From Leptospira kirschneri serovar Cynopteri str. 3522 CT (GTDB lineage Bacteria > Spirochaetota > Leptospiria > Leptospirales > Leptospiraceae): a stretch of DNA of 64,000 bases. Shown here in pieces: positions 1-14,356 of the stretch. Under the pieces are notes generated by a model. That model searched no databases and had not been told where the DNA came from. It saw only the letters and a program-made list of their open reading frames with translations. Positions within the stretch are counted from its first letter, which is position 1. Every line of letters begins with the position of its first letter. The stretch spans positions 86,001-150,000 of the forward strand of contig NZ_AHMN02000013.1 of assembly GCF_000243695.2 (NCBI RefSeq), in the 5' to 3' direction. A program made the translations under genes and the position numbers.

Positions 1-1
1 T

Positions 2-796
2 GGAACGTATGTGTTCCTTCCTTTAATTGCAACTTCGATCGTCATTACCGTTTTAGTTTCGAAAGAATTACCGGATGATTTTCCTTACTTGGATGGTGAG
101 ACAAGAGCTGAGATTTATAAAGAGAAGATCGAAAAACTTCAGAAAGAAATTCAAACCAATACTAAACAAATTCATCAGAGTTATATAAAAGTGATGGTAA
201 AGGAAAAACCGTGGCTTTTGATTGTGGATCGATTGATTTGGGCTCTTTGTTTTATACTTCCTGCTTATTTCATTTTGGTTCGATTTTTTAAAGCAGAATA
301 CACCAACCTCAGCGATCCTTTCAATCTCAAGACTATGTTTACCGGTGCGGGCCTTGGGGCCTTAGTGTTTTTATTTGTGATCGTCTTCGGTTTTTTTCTT
401 ACTAAAATTTTTGGAAAACAAACTCCAAACGAATTTCAAGAAGCTCTGTTTAAGGAAATGCAAGGAAATCGTTCTTTATTGCTTTGGTCTATTTATAGCG
501 TCGGTTTGATTACTGGAATCGTGGAAGAGGTTTTCTTTCGAGGATTTTGTCTGAGACAATTTCAAGGAAGAGGATTGGAAATTCCAGGTCTTCTTTTTAC
601 TTCGGTTGTTTTCGGATTGGTTCATTACAGTGAACAGACTTCGGTTAGTGTTCCGATTCTTCTTAGTTTTGTAGGAATGTTTTTCGGACTTTTTTATCTG
701 AAAACCGGAAATATATGGTATTCCATATCAGCGCACGTTAGTTACAATTCCATCATGTTATTGATCGCTTATATTAAAGGTGGTGAAATTCAGTGA
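2..796 (+). CDS. CPBP-family intramembrane metalloprotease, 5' end cut by window edge
   Basis: Probable membrane-embedded protease of the CPBP (CAAX prenyl endopeptidase/bacteriocin-processing) family. The reading frame is open to base 2, and a GTG at 11 is only an internal candidate start, so the N-terminus probably lies outside the window. Motif 1 (EEVFFRG, about residue 171 counted from the GTG) and motif 2 (FGLVH, about residue 200) carry the Glu/Arg and His residues expected for the family, and a C-terminal SAHVSYN segment fits the third motif. Several hydrophobic segments are visible, with a charged coiled-coil-like stretch near the N-terminus. The stop overlaps the next gene's GTG start (GTGA), so the two are probably co-translated. 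The substrate is unknown. Confidence 0.8.
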   Translation, partial: GTYVFLPLIATSIVITVLVSKELPDDFPYLDGETRAEIYKEKIEKLQKEIQTNTKQIHQSYIKVMVKEKPWLLIVDRLIWALCFILPAYFILVRFFKAEYTNLSDPFNLKTMFTGAGLGALVFLFVIVFGFFLTKIFGKQTPNEFQEALFKEMQGNRSLLLWSIYSVGLITGIVEEVFFRGFCLRQFQGRGLEIPGLLFTSVVFGLVHYSEQTSVSVPILLSFVGMFFGLFYLKTGNIWYSISAHVSYNSIMLLIAYIKGGEIQ

Positions 797-1569
797 ATCG
801 GTATCATCGATTCCTTTTGATAACGGTCCCGTTTTTACTAACGTATCATTCTGTTTTTGCGTCCGAAGTAATTGAACTCGAGGGAAATATAGAAGAGAAT
901 AATATGAAAATTTTGGCCGCGTTAAACAAATTCGCGGAAGGTTCCGTAAAATTCAGCAAGAAGACAAAAGGATTCAAATATCATTATACAAATCTTTGGT
1001 ATTCCAGATATTCCTTTGATATTTATTTGGGAGAGTTTGCAAAACGGGATAACGTAAGTATCATAAGAATAGAAGCTCCGAAATACGGAATGGAGAAATC
1101 GTTTCGAAATTATTTTAAAGAAGAATTACAAAAAAAAGACGCCATGGGAGTTGGTTCCGCGACAACTACGACATCCGAAGATAAAATCGAAAAATTAGAA
1201 AAAAAATCTCATATCATATCTCAGGGATTGAATTTAATTTCTCCTGCATTGTCCGTAATTTATAATTCCCACAAGTCTCCCATTTATACTTCGAGCGATA
1301 CGTTGATGAGGGCTTCTTTTTATCTTCTTAGCGATTTGTTGATCGGAGGACTTGCTTATTATTTTGCGATGAATAATAATGATAAAAAAAGTATGATGGA
1401 CAATCTTTTAAACAAGGAAGGTCCTAGCGGAAACGTTTTCGAAACTAAGTACGGAGGGGTTGTGATCGCAGCTCTTGTAATTCCGAGGTTGTATCGTATG
1501 ACGGGCGCCATAGAAGATACTACCACTCACAATCGTTTATTAGAATTATCTTATACTTTTAAATATTAA
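793..1569 (+). CDS. secreted hypothetical protein
   Basis: 258 aa, starting at a GTG that overlaps the stop of the upstream protease gene (GTGA). The first 20-odd residues form a signal peptide (RFLLITVPFLLTYHSVFAS), so export is likely. The middle is Lys/Glu-rich and there is a hydrophobic stretch around residues 178-195 (LLSDLLIGGLAYYF). I do not recognise a family. Coupling to the CPBP protease suggests a shared envelope role, but that is inference from position only. Confidence 0.65.
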   Translation: MNRYHRFLLITVPFLLTYHSVFASEVIELEGNIEENNMKILAALNKFAEGSVKFSKKTKGFKYHYTNLWYSRYSFDIYLGEFAKRDNVSIIRIEAPKYGMEKSFRNYFKEELQKKDAMGVGSATTTTSEDKIEKLEKKSHIISQGLNLISPALSVIYNSHKSPIYTSSDTLMRASFYLLSDLLIGGLAYYFAMNNNDKKSMMDNLLNKEGPSGNVFETKYGGVVIAALVIPRLYRMTGAIEDTTTHNRLLELSYTFKY

Positions 1570-2022
1570 AAAGTTTATAAAAGTAAATACAGCTTAAAAA
1601 AAAGAAACTTCTATAAATCCAAGAAGAATCCGTTATCCAATCAAATTTTTGTATAAACCTCAGTTTACGATTATCACAAAAATGTGGGAACTCATACACA
1701 AACTATAATACTAAAAACTTGTAAATTCATACAATGTGATGGTTTTTGTGGGAACTACTACAATTTTTAATTGTGAAAGAACGGTTCAAAAAGTCAATAA
1801 GTCTACTAAGCGACGTAATCTGTATGGATTTATACGTAGCACTCTAGAAATAAGATTTTTCCAAGTCTCCTAATTGAGAAAGAGTGTTTTCTACTAAAAA
1901 TTTTTATGATGTCTTAAAACGGCGTTTTGAAATACAGTTAAATTTTAGAAAATACTTTAGAAATTTAGAATGTTCTTTTTTTATATTGGAACCGTTTTTT
2001 TGATTTTATAGGACGCCTACCG
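1570..2022. repeat. intergenic region with a paired GTGGGAACT element
   Basis: No gene seen. It holds two motifs about 65 bp apart: TGTGGGAACTCATAC near 1683 and TGTGGGAACTACTACA near 1748. The same paired arrangement recurs near 4168, 14000, 14190, 41165 and 41285. The region also supplies the promoter area for the ClC gene. Confidence 0.6.
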
Positions 2023-3870
2023 ATGAACAAAATAAAACGACCCATTTTTCAAATCAGTGGAAGAAGATCCTTATACTTTTACTGTATCATTACAGGGATT
2101 GTTTCTGGATTGGGGGCGTTTCTTTTTTCCAGAATTCTAGCCGTATGCGAATATTTATTTTTAGATAGGGCGGCCGGTCTTTCTCTTCCACACGCTTCAG
2201 GAGAATTTTTAATCGATTCAAACGATGTTTCTTATTGGGAAATTCCTTTTTCGGATGATTATAGACCTTGGCTTTTATTTTTTCTTCCGATCATAGGAGG
2301 CCTACTTACAGGTTGGATCGTAAATCGTTTTTCACCCGAGTCCGGGGGAACCGGTTCGGATGCAATGATTGATTCTTTTCATAATTTAGAAGGAAGAATG
2401 AATCCAGTTGTTTCATTGATCAAATCGATTGCTACCGTCTTCACTCTTGCAAGTGGGGGGAGTGGAGGGAAGGAAGGTCCGATTTCTCAGATTGGAGCAG
2501 GTTTTGGGTCTTTGCTTGCAACTCTCTTAAAAGCGGGAGCAAGAGCGAGACGAACTCTTTTACTTGCCGGAACCGCGGGAGGTTTAGGTGCAATATTTCA
2601 TGCTCCATTGGGTGGAGCTTTGACTTCGGTGGAAATGATTTATAGGGAAGATATAGAAAGTGATTCTTTGATTCCTTGTATCATCTCTTCGGTTTCGGCT
2701 TACTTAGTATATTCTGCCTTGAACGGTTTTAATACTGTATATCGGGTTACGAACACTGAGTTTTCAAGATATACGGATCTAATTTTTTATTTAGGTTTAG
2801 GGGTTCTCTGTTTTTTGTGCGGAGACGTTTTTATCCGAATTTTTAGGAAGGTCCAGTATTTCTCTGCACGTTTGAAAATTTCTCCTATCATCAAACCCGC
2901 ATTAGGTGGTATTTTTGTAGGAACGGTCGGACTTTTTTTGCCAGAGACAATCGGAAGCGGAGCGGGAGTACTTCAAGTCGTTTTAGATGGAAAAGATCCG
3001 GTCGGAAATCAGGGAATTCTTTCTTCTATGTTTGAAAGTAAGGGTCTTTGGTTGGTCGCGTTATTTTTTATTTTGGCTGGAATGAAAATTCTCACCACGT
3101 CGTTTACGATCGGCACCGGAGGTTCCGCTGGAATGTTTGGACCTTCTTTGTTCATAGGTGGGATGTTAGGCGGAGGTGTGGGGACTCTTGCCAAAATATA
3201 CGTTTATCCGGATCTTTCGGTTACTTCGTTTATTTTAGTCGGTATGGGAGCTTTTTATGCGGGTGTGGCAAGTGCTCCGATTGCGGGAATGATTATGATA
3301 TGCGAAATGATTGGAAGTTATGTGTTGCTTCCTCCTTTGATGGTGGTTTCGATTTTAACGTTCGTATTGAGTCATAAATTAAGTCTATATCGGGCGCAAA
3401 AAGAAAATAGATTTCAATCTCCCGCACATTTTTGGGATATGAATCGGGACTTTTTAGAAGAAATTCAGGTTAAAACTTGGAAGAGTAGATTGCGTACGAT
3501 TGCGGTGACCCACGATCATATTTTACTTTCTAAAATAGAAGAAGAGGCGTTGAAGATTCAAGCGAGCGATTATGTGGTTATAGATCGAAATGACCGATAT
3601 TTGGGAATTTTATCTCTTAGAAAAGTAAGACACACTTTAGAATCGAGAGACGTTATCTCTAACTTGATTACGGTAGGAGACGTTACGGATATATCTGTAC
3701 CTTTTGGAAAACCAGAAGATACGTTAACCTCTATTTTAAAAATTTTAATCGATCGAGATATGGATAAAATTGCGATCGTGGAAAGGGATCGGTTTATCGG
3801 GTATTTTCGTTTTGCAGACCTCATGAAAATATATTTTGAAAATATATTTCCGAAAAGTATAAAATCCTAA
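2023..3870 (+). CDS. ClC-family chloride channel/transporter with C-terminal CBS region
   Basis: 615 aa polytopic inner-membrane protein. ClC hallmarks are visible: GSGGKEGP around residues 146-153, which carries the gating glutamate position of the family's G(K/R)EGP motif, and GTGGSAGMFGPS around 364-375, which matches the GxFxP signature. The first anion-site loop reads GGTGSDA rather than the classic GSGIP, so ion selectivity cannot be assumed. The last 130 or so residues are soluble and look like a CBS pair (VIDRNDRYLGILSL and AIVERDRFIGYFRF repeats), which usually binds nucleotides and tunes transport. It stands alone between repeat-bearing intergenic regions. Confidence 0.9.
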   Translation: MNKIKRPIFQISGRRSLYFYCIITGIVSGLGAFLFSRILAVCEYLFLDRAAGLSLPHASGEFLIDSNDVSYWEIPFSDDYRPWLLFFLPIIGGLLTGWIVNRFSPESGGTGSDAMIDSFHNLEGRMNPVVSLIKSIATVFTLASGGSGGKEGPISQIGAGFGSLLATLLKAGARARRTLLLAGTAGGLGAIFHAPLGGALTSVEMIYREDIESDSLIPCIISSVSAYLVYSALNGFNTVYRVTNTEFSRYTDLIFYLGLGVLCFLCGDVFIRIFRKVQYFSARLKISPIIKPALGGIFVGTVGLFLPETIGSGAGVLQVVLDGKDPVGNQGILSSMFESKGLWLVALFFILAGMKILTTSFTIGTGGSAGMFGPSLFIGGMLGGGVGTLAKIYVYPDLSVTSFILVGMGAFYAGVASAPIAGMIMICEMIGSYVLLPPLMVVSILTFVLSHKLSLYRAQKENRFQSPAHFWDMNRDFLEEIQVKTWKSRLRTIAVTHDHILLSKIEEEALKIQASDYVVIDRNDRYLGILSLRKVRHTLESRDVISNLITVGDVTDISVPFGKPEDTLTSILKILIDRDMDKIAIVERDRFIGYFRFADLMKIYFENIFPKSIKS

Positions 3871-4353
3871 AATTCTTTTTCGAAAGATATAACCTTAGTC
3901 TTTAAGTTTGTAGGAACAATTTTCTTTTACGAAAGACCGGAGCGAACTCGAAATCTGTAGAAGTTCTCGGCGATAACTTTTAATAATCAGAGTTTTTGAA
4001 AAATTTTTTAGTTTAAATTAACAAAACTGCTTCAATCGACCGTTTCTATGAAACAGAAGCAGATAGAGAATTAATTTTTCAACAACTCTATTGAAAAAAC
4101 GCTCAAAAGCAGGTAAACTTTGTTTGCTCGTTGTTGTGAAAATAAAAAATAAAAACTTGTCCCAAAAACCGTCCAATGTGGGAACTCATACGAAAATTTA
4201 ACGATCTTAGAATTGCTTGAAATTTCGCAAATTACCAAATGTGACGGTTTTTTAGGAACGCTACATTTTATTAAAAATTTCTAAAGAATGATCGTTTAAA
4301 TTCTTTGAAGTTTTAGGACAAACTCTAAATCGTTTTCAGGAGATGAAAACAGT
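3871..4353. repeat. intergenic region with a MITE-like element and a paired GTGGGAACT element
   Basis: No gene seen. Bases 3983-4092 hold a MITE-like copy (left end CAGAGTTTTTGAAAAATT, right end its inverted match AATTTTTCAACAACTCTA). Bases about 4165-4265 hold a pair of motifs (TGTGGGAACTCATAC, then GTGACGGTTTTTTAGGAACGCTACA). A good Shine-Dalgarno (AGGAG) lies just upstream of the next start. Confidence 0.6.
3983..4092 (+). repeat. MITE-like dispersed element, copy A
   Basis: About 110 bp, bounded by imperfect inverted repeats of about 20 bp, with a core reading AACAAAACTGCTTCAATCGA, then TTTCTATGAAACAG and GAGAATTAATTTTTCAA. Copies B (9362-9452), C (23546-23637) and D (38161-38252) share the ends and core in the same orientation. 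Confidence 0.65.
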
Positions 4354-6429
<2,076 letters not shown>

Positions 6430-6430
6430 T

Positions 6431-8134
<1,704 letters not shown>

Positions 8135-8137
8135 CGA

Positions 8138-9274
8138 CTAACGTATTTCTTCTTCTTTTGAAATTTCGAGAGGAGAAGGAATTCCTGTCATATCCCAAAG
8201 TTCTAAAACTCCGATAAGAGAATTTTGTTTCGGAATTTCAATCGTAATCGTTCCTTTACTTTCGGAAACGTCAAAACACGCACTTTTATTTAGGATCAGG
8301 GTTTCGGGAGAGGAGATTCTTTTTGGGCCTAAACTTTGATGGGAAAAATTCTTTTTCTGTTTTAGGTTGAATATTACACAATTGTTTGGATTGTTTTTGG
8401 CTTTAAAACCGAAGTCGATCGTATATTCTATCATCGAATCTGATTCTTGGTTTTTATGAATCTTTTCAAACCATACCATTAAATCATTGTTAGGTTTTGT
8501 GTTCGGATCGTCCGGTCTTTGAAACGTTTCCTTTGTAATTGTAGAGGAGGGATTCTTAAGAGAATCTAAAGCGGTATAAAAAGAAGAATCGTCTTCGATA
8601 CTGAAATACTTCCCGTCTTCTGTGAGAGCTTTCATCTGCAATTCCTCATGGGGCTTGAGCCCGAGACCGAGGACATGAAATCGAAATGGGATTCCTTTTT
8701 GTTTGAGCGTTTGAAGTTCTTTTTTAGGATCTCCGTAACAACTTTCCACTCCGTCCGTCACTAAGATAATTTCGGTTTCCTTTTTTCTCTGCGAAATCAA
8801 GTTTCCTGCGATTCGAATTGATTCCGCGAGAGGGGTAGCGCCTGAAGGAGTCAGACTAAATAGTCGGTTTTTGAAAGTGTCGTGATTTCCCACTTCTAAA
8901 GGCTGATACAATCTTGAGGACGAACATCCTGGAAGCCTATTTCCATAGGCTAAAAAACCGATTTCAGTTTCTTGCGGGAGAGTAGAGATATAGCGACTAA
9001 CGTGTTTCTTCGCTAAATGTATTTTTTGATAAATTCCCAAGTATTCGTTCATAGATCCAGAAGCATCTATTATGAACAATTGGGACGGTGTTTGATTTTC
9101 TGGAGATATGTTTGTTCCAGTTACTAAAATAAAAAATATAAATCCGATAAAATTCGGTAACCTTTGTAAAAACGCAAAATGTAAGATTTTCTTTATCAAA
9201 TTTAAGAATTTAGAGTTACGGCAGATGATCTTGTCTAAAAAATAGAACAAAATTTTAAAATGTATTTTAGTCAT
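8138..9274 (-). CDS. von Willebrand factor A domain protein, membrane-anchored or exported
   Basis: 378 aa. A hydrophobic segment (NFIGFIFFILVTG, residues about 41-53) precedes a VWA domain. The metal-site motif DASGS sits at residues 70-74, with SGATPLAES and VTDGVES further along, so the MIDAS looks intact and metal-dependent ligand binding is likely. The C-terminal 130 residues are beta-rich and unassigned. The long basic N-terminus suggests the true start may be nearer the membrane segment. It is convergent with the second MuiA-like gene; no partner genes such as MoxR are adjacent. Confidence 0.8.
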   Translation of the reverse strand: MTKIHFKILFYFLDKIICRNSKFLNLIKKILHFAFLQRLPNFIGFIFFILVTGTNISPENQTPSQLFIIDASGSMNEYLGIYQKIHLAKKHVSRYISTLPQETEIGFLAYGNRLPGCSSSRLYQPLEVGNHDTFKNRLFSLTPSGATPLAESIRIAGNLISQRKKETEIILVTDGVESCYGDPKKELQTLKQKGIPFRFHVLGLGLKPHEELQMKALTEDGKYFSIEDDSSFYTALDSLKNPSSTITKETFQRPDDPNTKPNNDLMVWFEKIHKNQESDSMIEYTIDFGFKAKNNPNNCVIFNLKQKKNFSHQSLGPKRISSPETLILNKSACFDVSESKGTITIEIPKQNSLIGVLELWDMTGIPSPLEISKEEEIR

Positions 9275-9642
9275 AAAATGGATCGAACCTAAATTTTGAA
9301 AAAATTATATGTTAAAAAATTCATCTATTCTATATCTCAGAAGTAATTGTTTTGTAAGTTTTTATTAGAATTGTTAAAAAATTCCATAGTGGCGATTGAC
9401 AAAACTGTTTCCATGAAACATAAGAAGAACTAATCGTTCAACAACTCTATTAATAAATATATTATAATATCATTAATTTTGTATTTAAAAGATAAATTCT
9501 ATCTAAAATCAATAAAAAATCTTAAAATTCGAAAGTTCGTTCTGTTCGTCATACTTTTTTAGTAAACTGGTAAAGGGTATTAAAATTTTATGAACAGACT
9601 TTAAGAATTGTATCGGTAATTCGAAAAAAAACTATAGCCGAC
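9275..9642. repeat. AT-rich intergenic region with MITE-like copy B
   Basis: No gene seen. Bases 9362-9452 carry a shortened MITE-like copy. The rest is very AT-rich, with no convincing terminator. Confidence 0.5.
9362..9452 (+). repeat. MITE-like dispersed element, copy B (core deletion)
   Basis: Left end TTAGAATTGTTAAAAAATT and right end TTCAACAACTCTATTA are imperfect inverted repeats. The core (GACAAAACTG then TTTCCATGAAACA) lacks the TTCAATCGACC block present in copies A and D. Confidence 0.55.
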
Positions 9643-10211
9643 TTAAACATTCCAGAAGATTAATTTGGAAAAAAAATTCATTCCGTCTCTTTCTACGAGA
9701 ATTTTGTTTATGGAACCGTAGTTCAGATCAAAATAAAATCCGCGTTCTAACGGTATATTTAAAAGTTTGCAAAGAACGGTTCTAATGACTCCTGCGTGGG
9801 TAACGATCCCGATTTTTTCGTCCGAAAAAGAATGTAAAATTTTATCTAAGAATTTAGAAACCCTTTCGTATAACCCTTGATAACTTTCTCCGTCGGGAAC
9901 TCTAAAATTTACAAAATCCTTTGCCCAATAAGAATATTCGTTTTTTGGAATTTCGGACCAAAACTTCCCTTCCCAAGAGCCAAAATTCAATTCCATCAAT
10001 AGATTTGAATATTCTAATTTAATTGTATAATGGTCGTTTAGGAATTCGGCTAATTTTCGGCAACGAATACTCGGACTAGAATAAATTTGGTCGAAAACGA
10101 CATTAATTTTTTGAAGAACGGATCGGAATTCTAAATGAAAGTCGGAGATTAAAGGGACGTCCGTTTGGCCGTAACAGATTCCTTGTGGAATTTCTGGAGT
10201 GGTATGTCGGA

Positions 10212-10227
<16 letters not shown>
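9643..10227 (-). CDS. cobC: alpha-ribazole-5'-phosphate phosphatase (histidine phosphatase family)
   Basis: 194 aa from the ATG at 10227, which places the family motif at the N-terminus: LIRHTTPE with the phospho-acceptor His at residue 8. Further motifs are [19 protein letters not shown] and THAGVIR (His about 144). CobC-type enzymes remove the phosphate of alpha-ribazole phosphate in the nucleotide-loop branch of cobalamin synthesis. Histidine phosphatases are broad, but the position as last gene after cobT and cobS, overlapping cobS by 16 nt, makes the cobalamin role likely. An upstream in-frame extension to 10311 lies inside cobS and lacks family similarity. Confidence 0.85.
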
Positions 10228-12049
<1,822 letters not shown>

Positions 12050-12066
12050 CTATTTTTTTAATATTG

Positions 12067-12891
12067 TTAGTTTAGTTGTTTTGCTATGACTCCATCGATG
12101 TCTGGATTTTCATTGGCTCCAGGAATTGGAAGAGCAGGAAGAATTATTTTTGCCGAGGTTAACTTTACGTATAAAAATCCGTTGTTCTGAATATCTGCTC
12201 TGAGCGCTACACTACAGCCTGTTCCAGAGTTTCCGAAGTTTGCATCTCCTAGATCAAAGCCGTCTCCTCCTCCTATGTTAAACAAGGAAGCGGAATTCAT
12301 AGGGTTTGTAATTTGATTATAATCTACATATTTCAATCCGGCAAAACGTAACCAATTAGCCGGATCACTAGAAAACGCGCCACCTCCGGTATAAATAGGA
12401 TTCCAACCACACCAATTAGTTTGATCGTTACTTACTTCCACAATGACAGGTTCTAAAAAGACAGTGTTTGGATTTCCACCTTGTTGGAATGGGTTTTCAA
12501 AAACGATAAAATCTGTTCCGACCGTGTTCTGAACTTTTTTACCGTTCCAACCTAAAATTAATGAAGCTCCAGCGCCGCTTGTATCCAAAGTAAAAACGTC
12601 AAGGGAACCATTAAAATTTCCAAGTCCTAGAACTCCGTCGACCGCGCAGTGAGAATCTTGAAAACCTGTACCAGTATGTGCTAACGCACTTATGATTTCT
12701 TTTGCATTATAAATTCCAACTTGGTCGATTGCAAATCTATCTTTGCAAGGGCTTACTTCAGGAGTTTGTTGTTGGGCTTGAGTGAGTAAAAGTAAAGCGG
12801 CAAGTTTTTCTGAATCGTCAGATGAACTTTCTTTACACGAATAGAAAAGTAGGAACAGAATAAGATTACAAATGAAGATATTTTTTTTCAT
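12067..12891 (-). CDS. surface-type lipoprotein in the cobalamin operon
   Basis: 274 aa with a lipoprotein signal (FLLFYSC, Cys19), so it is lipidated and probably outer-membrane or surface exposed. After a low-complexity linker (LLLTQAQQQT), the body reads like a jelly-roll/discoidin-type cell-surface domain: AVDGVLGLGNFNGSL, GTDFIVFENPF, VEVSNDQTNW, WLRFAGLKYVD and FLYVKLTSA. Domains of this style occur in bacterial surface proteins near B12 loci, so corrinoid capture is a reasonable guess, but no binding site can be shown from sequence. It lies between the first lipoprotein (a 71-nt gap with a strong hairpin) and cobT (26 nt). Confidence 0.75.
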   Translation of the reverse strand: MKKNIFICNLILFLLFYSCKESSSDDSEKLAALLLLTQAQQQTPEVSPCKDRFAIDQVGIYNAKEIISALAHTGTGFQDSHCAVDGVLGLGNFNGSLDVFTLDTSGAGASLILGWNGKKVQNTVGTDFIVFENPFQQGGNPNTVFLEPVIVEVSNDQTNWCGWNPIYTGGGAFSSDPANWLRFAGLKYVDYNQITNPMNSASLFNIGGGDGFDLGDANFGNSGTGCSVALRADIQNNGFLYVKLTSAKIILPALPIPGANENPDIDGVIAKQLN

Positions 12892-12922
12892 AGGTTTAAA
12901 AGATAAAATTAATATTTAATAT

Positions 12923-12949
12923 ATGCGAACGACCTCGGATCGTTCGCAT
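12923..12949 (-). terminator. intercistronic hairpin inside the cobalamin operon
   Basis: A perfect 10-bp inverted repeat (ATGCGAACGA / TCGTTCGCAT) with a 7-nt loop lies between the two lipoprotein genes. On the minus strand it is followed by ATATATTAAAT rather than a clean U-run, so it may be a leaky terminator or a 3' stability/processing structure. Confidence 0.5.
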
Positions 12950-12962
12950 TTGTCTAAAAACT

Positions 12963-13544
12963 TTAGTTAGTTTGAATTTCTAAACGACTCCAAGGAGCAG
13001 GGTCAAATCCACTGTTCAAACCACATCCAGCATTAATGTTGGTGGTATCGGAGAAGTAATCCAAATTATCTGCTTTAGCTTGTTCTAATGTATTCTGATT
13101 ATTTACACCGGAAAGATCAGGGCAGATATAGTAATAACCATCTTTTGAAGTCCAACGATACCAAGCGAATTTTCCTTTTGAAAAAGAAGAATCTTGAGTG
13201 AATTGAACATAGACTACTTTTTTAGAACGATCGATTTCGATGACATCACCGATTAGTTTACTTGCTCCAAAACCGGTATCTCTTATTTCTCGAGTCATTT
13301 TAGTTTTAGTGATAGTGTATTGTCCTACTAAGACAGTTCCGTTTTCGTTAAAAAGGTCTCCGGCATAACTCTTGGTTCCATTGAAGTATTTCCAAGTCCC
13401 TTCGATTTCCCAATAATTTTGAATTGAAATTCCAAGAAAAAGAAGCAATTCGTCGTCATTGTTTTCTTTTGATTGAGAACAATTCAACAATCCTAAAATA
13501 AGAAAAGTTGAAATTAAAAGTTTCCAATATGGTTTACGTTTCAT
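12963..13544 (-). CDS. lipoprotein directly downstream of the cobalamin riboswitch
   Basis: 193 aa from the ATG at 13544, which has a ribosome site (AGGTGA) 6 nt upstream; the longer frame to 13610 has no support. The signal ends in a lipobox (ILGLLNC). The mature protein has a beta-rich core (YWEIEGTWKYF, GTVLVGQYTITKTKM, VIEIDRSKKVVYVQF, KGKFAWYRWTSKDGYYYICP) and at least two cysteines in the C-terminal half. I do not recognise the family; the pattern resembles small lipocalin-like lipoproteins. As the first gene behind the B12 sensor, a role in corrinoid uptake or binding is inferred from position only. Confidence 0.75.
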   Translation of the reverse strand: MKRKPYWKLLISTFLILGLLNCSQSKENNDDELLLFLGISIQNYWEIEGTWKYFNGTKSYAGDLFNENGTVLVGQYTITKTKMTREIRDTGFGASKLIGDVIEIDRSKKVVYVQFTQDSSFSKGKFAWYRWTSKDGYYYICPDLSGVNNQNTLEQAKADNLDYFSDTTNINAGCGLNSGFDPAPWSRLEIQTN

Positions 13545-13657
13545 GTAATCACCTATAATTTTTTTTGTAGAAAAGAAAACGGATTCTAAATTTAGAATAT
13601 TCAAATTCAATTTAGAACCAGTCTAAGCGAAAACGATTTTTTTTATGATGGATATTT

Positions 13658-13701
13658 CCGCTCGGACCCCTCCGATTTCGTCTTTCGGGGCCCCATCGCG
13701 G
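13658..13701 (-). promoter_or_regulatory. GC-rich stem-loop in the cobalamin leader (possible expression platform)
   Basis: On the minus strand CCGC and GCGG enclose GGGCCCC paired with GGGGTCC (one G-U pair) around a loop of about 16 nt. It lies between the aptamer and the first gene, where an expression platform is expected. No U-tract follows directly, so whether it terminates transcription is unclear. Confidence 0.5.
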
Positions 13702-13739
13702 ATGCAAGAAAATGCAGAAGCGAGTATCGAACGGTCCCT

Positions 13740-13885
<146 letters not shown>

Positions 13886-14356
13886 AAGGTTTTTTCTGAG
13901 AAATTGACTTAAAATAACTTCAAAGAGAATAACTAAACTTCACTAAGAGTCTGTTCCAAAATTTTAGAATCAAAATCATTTTTGAGTTTTTAATGAAATG
14001 TATGAGTTCCCACAATTTCTTAAGGTCTTGATTTATCACAGCAGTTCCTACATTCCGAACAATCCTGAAACAAAATCTGTTGGACAAAATGTACTTTATG
14101 GGATTGAAAAATTTAAAGTTTGTCTCAAAACCTTTAAAAAAAAATGAATTTTGTTAAAAATTATCCTGTAGTTTTAAATCAAACGGAGTGGTAGTTCCCA
14201 CAAGTTTCAAATGGTTTTGATTTTGAGAAGATTTATTCGTAGTTGTAGTAGTTCCTACATTTTGAAGTTTTAGAATAGGTTCTTAAAATCTTTCCTAAAA
14301 AAACAAATTTTTGACCGAAGATAAATAAGGAATCGACACTCAAATCGGACAAAACA
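13886..14356. repeat. intergenic region with two paired GTAGTTCC elements
   Basis: No gene seen. One pair is at about 13999-14056 (GTATGAGTTCCCACAA and CAGTTCCTACAT), the other at about 14191-14266 (GTAGTTCCCACAAG and GTAGTAGTTCCTACAT). This is the divergent promoter area between the B12 operon and the amine oxidase gene. Confidence 0.55.

Noticed and set aside
3009..3377. ORFs on both strands inside the ClC gene
   Set aside because: Shadows of the well-supported ClC frame.
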